Under the pieces are notes generated by a model. That model worked only from the letters and a program-made list of their open reading frames with translations, was not told where the DNA came from and did not search any database. Position numbers and translations under genes: made by a program. A stretch of 5,195 nt of DNA from Planctomycetota bacterium (lineage in GTDB: Bacteria > Planctomycetota > Planctomycetia > Isosphaerales > Isosphaeraceae): contig JAKBCQ010000278.1 of the NCBI GenBank assembly GCA_021807585.1, positions 1-5,195 of the forward strand. Direction: 5' to 3'. Shown one piece after another: positions 1 through 5,195 of this stretch; position 1 is the stretch's first letter, and every line of letters starts with the position of its first letter.

Positions 1-1224
1 CTCACCGTGCCGTTGGCTCGGTTTATCTCCAAACACATCGATGAACTCGGCGTCCCGTTCAAACGGTACGCGATCGGCTCGGTGTTTCGCGGCGAACGAC
101 CCGCCAAAGGTCGCTTTCGCGAATTCGTGCAGTGCGATTTCGACATCCTTGGAACCGAAAGCGTCATTGCCGACGCCGAGACGGCGCATGTCATTCACGA
201 GTCGCTCGCGGCCGCGGGCATTCCCGAGTTCACGATCGCGATCAATAATCGCAAAATCCTCGACGGGTTTTTGGAGTCGATCGCCGCGGGAGGTCGATCC
301 GCCGCGGTGCTCAGGTCGCTCGATAAACTGACCAAGATCGGTCGCGAAGGCGTACGAAACGAATTGACCGGACGTTCGAGGAGAAAAGCGGAGGATTCCG
401 GCGACGATTCGGCGGCCGACAAAAACGTGTCGAAGCCTCAGATCAATGATTTAACGTCCGATAAAAATGAGCAAGCCTTGACGGAGACGCGATCCGAGGT
501 TCCCGAAGAGCCTCCGCTGGATTTGGATCAGGCCGATCGGTTGCTCGATTTCGTCGAGGCGGGCAAGGGGCGATACGACGCTCTCGATTACGCCGCGGGG
601 ATTGTGCGAGATTTTCCCAACGCGGTCGCGGGGATCGAGAATATGCGGACGATCCTTAATCTGCTAGAGGCGGTGGGCGTTCCCGAGCGGCGGGTGCGGG
701 TCGATTTGGCGCTCGCTCGCGGGCTCGATTATTACACGGGAGTCGTATTTGAAACGACGGTGACGGGCTGGGAGCGATTCGGCAGCGTCAGTTCGGGCGG
801 AAGATATGATAATCTCGCGGGATTGTTCACAAGCCGGCGGATACCTGGGGTCGGTGCTTCGATCGGGCTCGATCGGCTGACGGCCCTGATGGACGAGGCC
901 GGCATGTTGAAAGATCAGGCGAACGCGGGCGGGGTTCTCGTCGTCCAATTTCCCGGCGTCGACGCGCGGGTATCGGCTTCGATCGCGGCGCGGTTGCGGT
1001 TGCGCGGGATCGCCGCCGAGGTTTATCCCGATCCGATCGCGATGGGGAAACAGCTTGGTTACGGAAGCGCTCGCGGGCGCGCGTTCGCGGTGATCGTCGG
1101 GCCCGACGAAGCGGCGCGGGGAACGTTCAATTTACGCGATCTGAACACGCGAAAAGAGCGCAAGGATTTGCCGCTCGATCGACTCGAGGACGAGGCGATC
1201 GCGGCGATCGGCGCGGCAAGATAA
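1..1224 (+). CDS. hisS: Histidyl-tRNA synthetase, 5'-truncated by the window edge
   Basis: Class II aminoacyl-tRNA synthetase that activates histidine with ATP and charges tRNA-His in the cytoplasm. The frame is open from base 1; the GTG at base 7 is an internal Val codon, because the preceding Leu-Thr belongs to the conserved LTVPLAR segment. Counting the first Leu as residue 1, I see motif 2 at about 29-51 (FRGERPAKGRFREF then QCDFDILG), the histidine-binding RGLDYYTG at 240-247, SSGGRYDNLAG at 264-274, motif 3 (GVGASIGLDRL) at 283-293, and the anticodon-binding domain from about 311 to 407. The upstream part with motif 1, probably 70-90 residues, is missing. Residues about 122-174 form a polar low-complexity insertion not typical of the family. 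QCDFDI and INNRKILDG resemble the eukaryote-like HisRS subtype rather than the E. coli one. The stop is TAA, and hisZ follows on the same strand. Confidence 0.96.
   Translation, partial: LTVPLARFISKHIDELGVPFKRYAIGSVFRGERPAKGRFREFVQCDFDILGTESVIADAETAHVIHESLAAAGIPEFTIAINNRKILDGFLESIAAGGRSAAVLRSLDKLTKIGREGVRNELTGRSRRKAEDSGDDSAADKNVSKPQINDLTSDKNEQALTETRSEVPEEPPLDLDQADRLLDFVEAGKGRYDALDYAAGIVRDFPNAVAGIENMRTILNLLEAVGVPERRVRVDLALARGLDYYTGVVFETTVTGWERFGSVSSGGRYDNLAGLFTSRRIPGVGASIGLDRLTALMDEAGMLKDQANAGGVLVVQFPGVDARVSASIAARLRLRGIAAEVYPDPIAMGKQLGYGSARGRAFAVIVGPDEAARGTFNLRDLNTRKERKDLPLDRLEDEAIAAIGAAR
367..522 (+). other. Low-complexity insertion inside HisRS
   Basis: This in-frame segment lies between the conserved INNRKILDG/LDKL region and the DQADRLLDF helix. 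It encodes about 52 residues rich in Ser, Asp, Glu, Lys, Asn and Pro, with almost no hydrophobic core residues, and is probably disordered. It falls in the insertion region of HisRS between motif 2 and the RGLDYYTG motif. Bases 420-480 within it are markedly more AT-rich than the flanking coding sequence. The reading frame stays open and both flanks remain recognisable HisRS, so it is a tolerated insertion rather than a frameshift. No function is evident. Confidence 0.75.
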
Positions 1225-1286
1225 GCGACCTTTTTGATGACAGTACGATTAGAGATATCTATGTTTATTGAATCGAGTATACAGAC

Positions 1287-1291
1287 GGGGG
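1287..1291 (+). promoter_or_regulatory. Probable ribosome binding site of hisZ
   Basis: A run of five G lies seven bases before the GTG start at 1299, in an otherwise AT-rich 74-base gap. It is only a partial match to the anti-Shine-Dalgarno sequence. In the hisZ frame a TGA stop at 1269-1271 closes the frame upstream, and no ATG, GTG or TTG lies between that stop and 1299. The conserved RGTSD motif starts at residue 17, so GTG 1299 is effectively the only workable start. The gap shows no convincing promoter or terminator, which supports read-through from hisS. Confidence 0.5.
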
Positions 1292-1298
1292 CGAACCT

Positions 1299-2837
1299 GT
1301 GAGTTCTTTCCCCGAGCATGTTTACGAGCGTCCGATTGATCCGGTCCGCGGGACGTCGGATCGACCGCCGCGGGAGTTCGCGGTGATCGCCGAGCTTTCG
1401 CGCCGGCTTTTCGACCGGTTCGCGCTCGCGGGTTACGAGCCGATGAGCACGCCGGTGCTTGAATACACCGAGCTTCACGAGCGGAAGAGCGGCGCGGCGA
1501 TCGTTTCCAAGTTATATGAACTTGCGTTTGATCATCAAAGCGACGCGCGGTTGTGTCTTCGGCCCGAGCTGACGGCGAGCGTGGTGCGGGCTTACGCGGC
1601 GATCTCCGACGCGCCGCGTGTTCCCTGGCGGGTGAGCACGTCGGGGCCGGTGTTTCGGTATGAGACGCCGACCGCGGGGGTGCTGCGCGAGTTCGAGCAG
1701 GCGGGGGTCGAGCTGTTGGGCGCCGCGGGCGCCGCGGCCGACGGCGAGATCATCGCTTTGGCGGATTGGTCGCTGGCGGCGACGGGATTAAAAGATGCGA
1801 AGATACGCATCGGTCATGTCGGCTTGATTCAAGAGGTGTTCGAGCGATCGGGCTTGCCTCGATCGGCTCGAAGCACGCTGATCGAGATGCTCGCCGACGC
1901 CGCGGGATCGGGCGACAACGTCGAGGCGCTTGAAACGGGGCTCAATCAACTGTTGATTCGTCTGGAATCGGGCGAAGGCGCGAGCGATCCCGCGGCGCGA
2001 TCCGAAGGCGATTCAAGCCCCGACGCTTCGACCTCGGGGACCGAGTCCGCCGGGGCTTCGGTTCCCGACGCCGAGTCCGAGATCGATCGGCTGTTTCGCA
2101 CGCTCGTTCCCGAGGTATCGGGGCGACGGTCGGCGACCGAGGTTTTGGACAGGATGAGGAGGAAGTGGGAGCTGGCTCGGACGCTTTCCGGCGGGGTTTC
2201 GAATTTGCGCGAGCGAATCCGCGAGCTCGCGGCGATCAAAGGATCGGCACATCATGCTCTATCACTTTTAAAAAAGCGATTAGGCGAGAGCGCCTCGAAT
2301 TCGATCGCCGAGATCGAGGGGATCGTTTCGGCGACGATCGCGCACGGGGTCGACGCCGATCGGATCGAGCTCGATCTTGGTTTCGGCCGGGGAATCGGCT
2401 TTTACTCGGGGATGATTTTCGACGTCGTCGCGGCGACGACCGAGGGGAAGGTCGAGGTGTGCGGCGGAGGGCGTTACGACGGCCTGGCGCGGGTGCTCGG
2501 GAGCGACCGCGACGCGAGCGGGGTCGGCTTCGCGCTCGGTCTCGAAAGGCTCGCGCATGTGCTCAATCTTCAGGGTCAAAAACGCGAGCATAACGCGATT
2601 GATCGCTCGGCGACGCTCGTCGTCGCGGCGAGCGCGGGGATGACGATCGAAGCGATCAGGCACGCGCGCCGGCTTCGCGACGCGGGATCGCGGGCGATCG
2701 CGTGTCACGAGCCGATCGGATCGGTCGCGGCGGCGGTGAACCGGGCGCGGGAACATCGCGCGGGATCGCTCGCCTACGTATCGGGTCCGATCGACGCGGC
2801 CGGATCGATTCTCGAACAAAAGATTGAGAATCTTTAA
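1299..2837 (+). CDS. hisZ: ATP phosphoribosyltransferase regulatory subunit (HisRS paralogue)
   Basis: HisZ proteins resemble the HisRS catalytic core but do not charge tRNA; they bind HisG and make it active and histidine-responsive. Here a motif 1-like VRGTSDRPP lies at residues 16-24, a motif 2 region at 88-141 (RPELT, VFRYETPTAGVLREFEQ, ELLG), GRGIGFYSGMIF at 363-374, GGGRYDGLARVLG at 389-401 and a motif 3-like GVGFALGLERL at 408-418. The ERPxKGR loop of true HisRS reads ETPTAGVLR, and RGLDYYTG has become RGIGFYSG, which argues against synthetase activity. At 512 residues it is long for HisZ (roughly 320-400). The extra length comes from a Ser/Asp/Glu/Pro-rich linker at about 223-260, a helical, charged stretch at about 262-330, and a 76-residue C-terminal tail resembling the first half of an anticodon-binding domain. 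The start is GTG. hisG begins 12 bases after the stop, fitting a HisZ-HisG complex. Confidence 0.9.
   Translation: MSSFPEHVYERPIDPVRGTSDRPPREFAVIAELSRRLFDRFALAGYEPMSTPVLEYTELHERKSGAAIVSKLYELAFDHQSDARLCLRPELTASVVRAYAAISDAPRVPWRVSTSGPVFRYETPTAGVLREFEQAGVELLGAAGAAADGEIIALADWSLAATGLKDAKIRIGHVGLIQEVFERSGLPRSARSTLIEMLADAAGSGDNVEALETGLNQLLIRLESGEGASDPAARSEGDSSPDASTSGTESAGASVPDAESEIDRLFRTLVPEVSGRRSATEVLDRMRRKWELARTLSGGVSNLRERIRELAAIKGSAHHALSLLKKRLGESASNSIAEIEGIVSATIAHGVDADRIELDLGFGRGIGFYSGMIFDVVAATTEGKVEVCGGGRYDGLARVLGSDRDASGVGFALGLERLAHVLNLQGQKREHNAIDRSATLVVAASAGMTIEAIRHARRLRDAGSRAIACHEPIGSVAAAVNRAREHRAGSLAYVSGPIDAAGSILEQKIENL
1965..2078 (+). other. Low-complexity acidic/serine linker inside HisZ
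   Basis: Residues about 223-260 of HisZ are dominated by Ser, Glu, Asp, Ala, Gly and Pro, with almost no bulky hydrophobics. The segment lies between the motif 2 half of the catalytic core and the GRGIGFYSG half, the same insertion region that carries the low-complexity segment in the neighbouring HisRS. The two segments differ in sequence: this one is GC-rich and Lys-free, while the HisRS one is Lys-rich and partly AT-rich. Confidence 0.75.
2270..2295 (+). other. Candidate -1 frameshift or slippage site in hisZ
   Basis: The heptamer A AAA AAG occupies 2270-2276. In the hisZ frame the codons are TTA AAA AAG, which is the exact phase needed for tandem -1 slippage, as at the known dnaX site. 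Five bases downstream, AGGCG at 2282-2286 and CGCCT at 2291-2295 form a perfect 5-bp stem with an AGAG loop. No Shine-Dalgarno-like stimulator lies about ten bases upstream. A -1 shift would add about 105 Arg-rich residues ending at the TAA at 2591-2593, replacing the GRGIGFYSG and motif 3 regions. The site may simply be a Lys-Lys pair. Confidence 0.2.
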
Positions 2838-2849
2838 CGAATCAAAATA

Positions 2850-3914
2850 ATGACACATAACAAGATTGAAATCATTCGGATCGCGTTACCCTCGAAGGGG
2901 CAGTTGCACGAGGGGGCGGTCGATCTGCTGCGATCGTCGGGGTATAAGATTCGCCGGGGGAACGACCGGCAATACGAGGCCTCGATTTCCGGCAGGCCGA
3001 GGTTTCGCGTCATCTTCATGCGGCCGACCGATATCGTGGCTCAGGTGCATGAGGGGCGGTGCGTTTTGGGGGTGACGGGATACGACGTTTACGCCGAGCG
3101 CGCCGCCGAATCGTGCGACGCCGCGGTCGTCTCGGCCGATCTCGGCTACGGCGCGTGCAGGCTCGTCGTCGCGGTTCCCGAAAGCTGGGTCGACGTCGCG
3201 CATATCCTCGATCTCGCCGATCTCGCGGCCGAATTCAAAGCGGGGGGTAGGGCGTTTCGTGTCGCGACCAAGTATCCGGCGCTCACGCGAACCTATTTTC
3301 GTCAATATGGGATCTATCATTATCGAATTATTGAATCCGAAGGCGCTCTCGAGCCCCAGCCGAGCCTGGGAATCGCCGACGTGATCGTCGACCTGACGAG
3401 TTCGGGGGTGACTCTTAAAGAGAACAGGCTCCGCGAGATCAAGGCCGGGACGGTTCTTGAATCGGCGGCGTGTTTGATCGGCCACGCTCCGTCGCTGAGG
3501 TCGCTCGTCGCCGAGGGGGACGAGGGGGAACTCGCGATACTGCTCGACGCGATCGACGGCGTGCGGGGTTCCGAAGACATGCGGCATCTTGAGGTCGTGG
3601 GAGGACCCGCCGAAGGGGTCGATCGCTTCGATCCCAGAACCCCCGAGGCCGTCGCTTCTTATCTGATCGAATCGGGAGCTCGGCACGTTTGTCGCGGCGA
3701 CGTTTGGGACGATCACGGTCGACCCGCGTGGCGCGTCACGGCGCTGATTCCCGAGGGACGGATCGCGGCGTGCCGCGGCCCCCTCTTTCGCCTGGGAGCG
3801 GGCAGGATCGTCGGTCTTTCGGCGCGGTTCGTTTACGACCGCGACACAAAATCAACATTTAATCAACTAACATACACGCTTGAGAAAAAACAATCAGAAT
3901 CCATTACAAATTGA
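2850..3914 (+). CDS. hisG: ATP phosphoribosyltransferase, catalytic subunit, with C-terminal extension
   Basis: Catalyses the first step of histidine biosynthesis, joining ATP and PRPP to form phosphoribosyl-ATP. The N-terminus has the family pattern IRIALPSKGQLHE (residues 9-21), followed by GVTGYDVY (74-81) and RVATKYPALTRTYF (137-150). Residues 168-189 fit the family signature as I recall it: E168, G174, A176, I179, D181-L182, S185-G186, T188-L189; this region includes the PRPP-binding loop. The catalytic part ends near 245. Residues about 249-335 form an extension ending in a beta-alpha-beta-like run (VTALIPEGRIAACRG, LGAGRIVGLSARFVYD). This recalls a divergent form of the regulatory HisG C-terminal domain, or the extension I remember on some alphaproteobacterial HisG. 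The last 20 residues are polar and AT-rich. At 354 residues it is longer than short-form (about 210) and usual long-form (about 290-300) enzymes. The ATG has no clear Shine-Dalgarno sequence but sits in a very AT-rich leader 12 bases after hisZ, suggesting coupled translation. Confidence 0.96.
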   Translation: MTHNKIEIIRIALPSKGQLHEGAVDLLRSSGYKIRRGNDRQYEASISGRPRFRVIFMRPTDIVAQVHEGRCVLGVTGYDVYAERAAESCDAAVVSADLGYGACRLVVAVPESWVDVAHILDLADLAAEFKAGGRAFRVATKYPALTRTYFRQYGIYHYRIIESEGALEPQPSLGIADVIVDLTSSGVTLKENRLREIKAGTVLESAACLIGHAPSLRSLVAEGDEGELAILLDAIDGVRGSEDMRHLEVVGGPAEGVDRFDPRTPEAVASYLIESGARHVCRGDVWDDHGRPAWRVTALIPEGRIAACRGPLFRLGAGRIVGLSARFVYDRDTKSTFNQLTYTLEKKQSESITN

Positions 3915-3964
3915 TAGACGGGATTCGACGGAGCTCGGCTTGTTAATATCAATGCGCCTTATGA

Positions 3965-3998
3965 GCGGCGTTGAGAATCATCCGGAACCGAGCGCCGC
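3965..3998. terminator. Weak stem-loop downstream of hisG
   Basis: GCGGCG at 3965-3970 is complementary to CGCCGC at 3993-3998, and a G-U and a U-A pair can extend the stem inward by two. The remaining loop is about 18 bases. It starts 50 bases after the hisG stop and could contribute to transcript ending or stability. There is no T tract on either side, so it is not a classical intrinsic terminator. Confidence 0.25.
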
Positions 3999-4043
3999 GA
4001 GAGGGTTCAAGCGATGAATGTCGATTCGATCGCCTTGTCGACC

Positions 4044-4080
4044 CCGCTCGATCCCCCCGCAAGCTGGGGGGAAGGGCCGA
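4044..4080 (+). repeat. GC-rich palindromic repeat, copy 1 (plus orientation)
   Basis: CCCCCC at 4053-4058 and GGGGGG at 4066-4071 form a 6-bp all-GC stem, extendable by a G-U pair, around the loop GCAAGCT. A GAAGGGCC flank follows. One plus-strand frame reads DPPASWGEGP, a peptide pattern typical of translated interspersed palindromic repeats in GC-rich genomes. The outer boundaries are approximate because I have no second genomic copy to compare. The hairpin may also help end transcription between the convergent genes, but no T tract follows. Confidence 0.55.
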
Positions 4081-4108
4081 TCTCGGAAATACGATCATAT
4101 GAATTTAG

Positions 4109-4149
4109 CTCCCTCCCCGCGTGCGGGGAGGGTCGGGGTGGGGTCGGTG
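4109..4149 (-). repeat. GC-rich palindromic repeat, copy 2 (minus orientation), possible terminator
   Basis: CCCTCCCCGC at 4111-4120 and GCGGGGAGGG at 4123-4132 form a perfect 10-bp inverted repeat with only two bases between the arms. A TCGGGGTGGGGTC tail follows. On the minus strand the sequence translates as DPTPTLPARGEG, the hallmark of a widespread class of intergenic palindromic repeats. It lies 36 bases beyond the stop codon of the vWA gene and about 200 bases beyond that of hisG, so it could end transcripts from both sides. No T tract follows in either direction. Boundaries are approximate. Confidence 0.65.
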
Positions 4150-4167
4150 TATAATAATATATCATGT

Positions 4168-5195
4168 TCAATGGGTCGTGGCGCCGCGATTTTTAAGGAT
4201 CCCGGGAGCGATCGCGAGCGCGACGAGGCACGCGAGCAGGAAGAGGAAAAGGCCTCGAGGGCCCGCCGCGGGGACGACCATGCCGCGGATGAAGACCTCG
4301 GTTTTACCGAAGTTTCTTCCCGTGCGGTAAGACACCTTGATCGGCCGCAACGTTCCGTCGGGTAATCGACGATCGGTTTTATAAACAAGCGAGTAACTGT
4401 TTTTTAGATTTCGCGCCAGTTCTTGATAAATCGATTTGAGATCTTCGACGCGTTTCGCGGGGTAATACGTTCCGCGGGTTCTCCGCGCCAGTTCTTTGAG
4501 GTCGACGCTCGCGATTTCGTCGTCGCCGCCGAGCCCGAGCGTGTGGACGGGGAGGCCGAGTTTGATCGCGAGATTGGCGGAGGAATCGAGCGTGGCGTCG
4601 CGGCTGAAGGTGTCTTCGCCGTCGGTGAGAGCGAGGACGGCGCGGCGGCCTTTTTCGTGCGAGAGCATTTCGAGGGCGCGGGTGACGGCGTCGTAATAGC
4701 GGGTGGCGCCTTCGGGCTTGAGCGCGTCGACCGCGGTTCGGATCGCCTGGTAATCGTCGCCGAAGGGGGCGATCAAGTCGACGTCGGAGCCGAACGCGAT
4801 CACCGCGACGCGCGACCCTTTAGGCACGCCCGCCAAAAACACGCCGACCGCCTGCTTGAGCCCGTCGATTCGATTTTCGTCCTCCATGCTTTTGCTTTTA
4901 TCGACGACGAGGACGACCGTCGTCGGTCGCGGCGTCGACCCCGACGGACCGTTGAACGAGAGGATCTCCATTTCACGTTCGTTTTCATAAACATGTATGT
5001 CATTTTGGACGGCGTCGACGAGCGGCTCGCCGTCGGGTTTTTGGATGAGGAAATCGACCGCGATCTCGGGGAATTTCGCCTCGTCGGCGCCGCTGACGAC
5101 GACGGTCGCGTCTCCCTCGGACGACGCCGAATCCTTCCCCGCGGCGTTCAAATTCGGCGTTCTGATGTTTTTATTAAGATGTAATTTCCCGATTA
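4168..5195 (-). CDS. vWA-domain protein with C-terminal membrane anchor, probably 5'-truncated
   Basis: The frame is open to the window edge. Within the window the only candidate start is TTG at 5151-5149, which has no ribosome binding site, so the true start probably lies beyond base 5195. Counting the TTG as residue 1, residues 29-68 (IAVDFLIQKPDGEP, DIHVYENEREMEILSF) look like the beta-sandwich found before the vWA domain in 'VWFA-related' proteins. The vWA domain spans about 77-250. Its MIDAS metal site is intact: D84-x-S86-x-S88 (VVDKSKSM), T150 (GATRYYDA) and D177 (LTDGED). Residues about 299-319 (GPRGLFLFLLACLVALAI) form a single hydrophobic helix, followed by a short basic tail. MIDAS-containing vWA domains usually mediate metal-dependent protein binding. 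A signal peptide in the missing part would place the domain outside the membrane; otherwise it is a tail-anchored cytoplasmic protein. It converges on hisG with no evident functional link, and the partner is unknown. Confidence 0.9.
   Translation of the reverse strand, partial: IGKLHLNKNIRTPNLNAAGKDSASSEGDATVVVSGADEAKFPEIAVDFLIQKPDGEPLVDAVQNDIHVYENEREMEILSFNGPSGSTPRPTTVVLVVDKSKSMEDENRIDGLKQAVGVFLAGVPKGSRVAVIAFGSDVDLIAPFGDDYQAIRTAVDALKPEGATRYYDAVTRALEMLSHEKGRRAVLALTDGEDTFSRDATLDSSANLAIKLGLPVHTLGLGGDDEIASVDLKELARRTRGTYYPAKRVEDLKSIYQELARNLKNSYSLVYKTDRRLPDGTLRPIKVSYRTGRNFGKTEVFIRGMVVPAAGPRGLFLFLLACLVALAIAPGILKNRGATTH

Noticed and set aside
1225..1298. Possible promoter for hisZ (TTGATG at 1234, TATCTA at 1256)
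   Set aside because: The -10 matches the consensus at only three of six positions, and the palindromes AGATATCT and GTATAC nearby are expected in short AT-rich DNA; not strong enough to call.
2819..2835. 7-bp inverted repeat AAAGATT/AATCTTT overlapping the hisZ stop codon
   Set aside because: It has only one G-C pair and a three-base loop, so the hairpin would be very weak; AT-rich sequence readily gives such matches.
2886..3716. 276-residue minus-strand open frame opposite hisG
   Set aside because: hisG on the plus strand matches its family signature throughout; the antisense product is compositionally biased and has no recognisable motif.
3885..3891. A AAA AAC heptamer near the end of hisG
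   Set aside because: The hisG codons are AAA AAA CAA, so the heptamer is in the wrong phase for -1 frameshifting, and no stem-loop follows closely.
3917..3930. GGGATTCGACGG, resembling the conserved 5' segment of tmRNA
   Set aside because: Only a short match; no tag frame, no matching acceptor 3' end and no T-arm at the right distance. The GGTTCAAGC at about 4003 has no tRNA-like stems either.
4150..4155. Perfect TATAAT on the plus strand
   Set aside because: The position about 17 bases upstream is GC-rich repeat with no -35-like element, and transcription would run antisense into the vWA gene with no gene to serve.
4018..4365. 115-residue plus-strand open frame across the repeats
   Set aside because: It is made of translated palindromic repeat (IPPQAGGKGRS, APSPRAGRVGVG) followed by the antisense of the vWA C-terminus; typical spurious ORF.
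4423..5184. 253-residue plus-strand open frame
   Set aside because: It lies antisense to the vWA gene, whose MIDAS residues, domain order and membrane helix are intact. Its predicted protein is Arg/Asp/Glu/Gly-rich with no recognisable domain, as expected of a shadow frame in GC-rich DNA.

Overview
The window is a chromosomal stretch from a GC-rich bacterium. It holds three plus-strand genes in a row for histidine metabolism (hisS, hisZ, hisG). A minus-strand gene for a membrane-anchored von Willebrand factor A (vWA) protein converges on them. Both outer genes run off the window: hisS lacks its 5' end at base 1, and the vWA reading frame is still open at base 5195. I see no integrase, transposase, phage gene, CRISPR array, rRNA or tRNA.

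The taxon cannot be fixed from the sequence alone. Three things suggest a high-GC Gram-negative lineage such as Planctomycetota, with Alphaproteobacteria as the alternative: a HisRS of the 'QCDFDI' subtype, a HisG with a divergent C-terminal extension next to a HisZ, and GC-rich palindromic repeats whose translation reads like TPTLPARGEG. This is inference from remembered family members. The gene bodies are GC-rich and full of CGATCG, while gene ends and low-complexity protein linkers are conspicuously AT-rich.

Layout. Bases 1-1224 encode most of histidyl-tRNA synthetase, from just before motif 2 to the C-terminus. After a 74-base gap, 1299-2837 encodes HisZ, a catalytically altered paralogue of HisRS that acts as the regulatory subunit of ATP phosphoribosyltransferase. 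Twelve bases later, 2850-3914 encodes HisG, the catalytic subunit for the first step of histidine synthesis. The three genes are probably co-transcribed, which would link histidine synthesis and its regulation to tRNA charging. The 253-base region 3915-4167 carries three inverted repeats, two of which look like head-to-head members of an interspersed repeat family. Bases 5195-4168 on the minus strand encode the vWA protein with an intact MIDAS metal site and a C-terminal membrane helix; nothing visible ties it to histidine metabolism.

Points for a second look: matching low-complexity insertions in HisS and HisZ; a HisZ that keeps only the first half of the anticodon-binding fold; a long HisG alongside a HisZ; a correctly phased A AAA AAG heptamer followed by a small hairpin in hisZ; and the inverted pair of palindromic repeats between the convergent genes. 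None of these amounts to a clearly new system.
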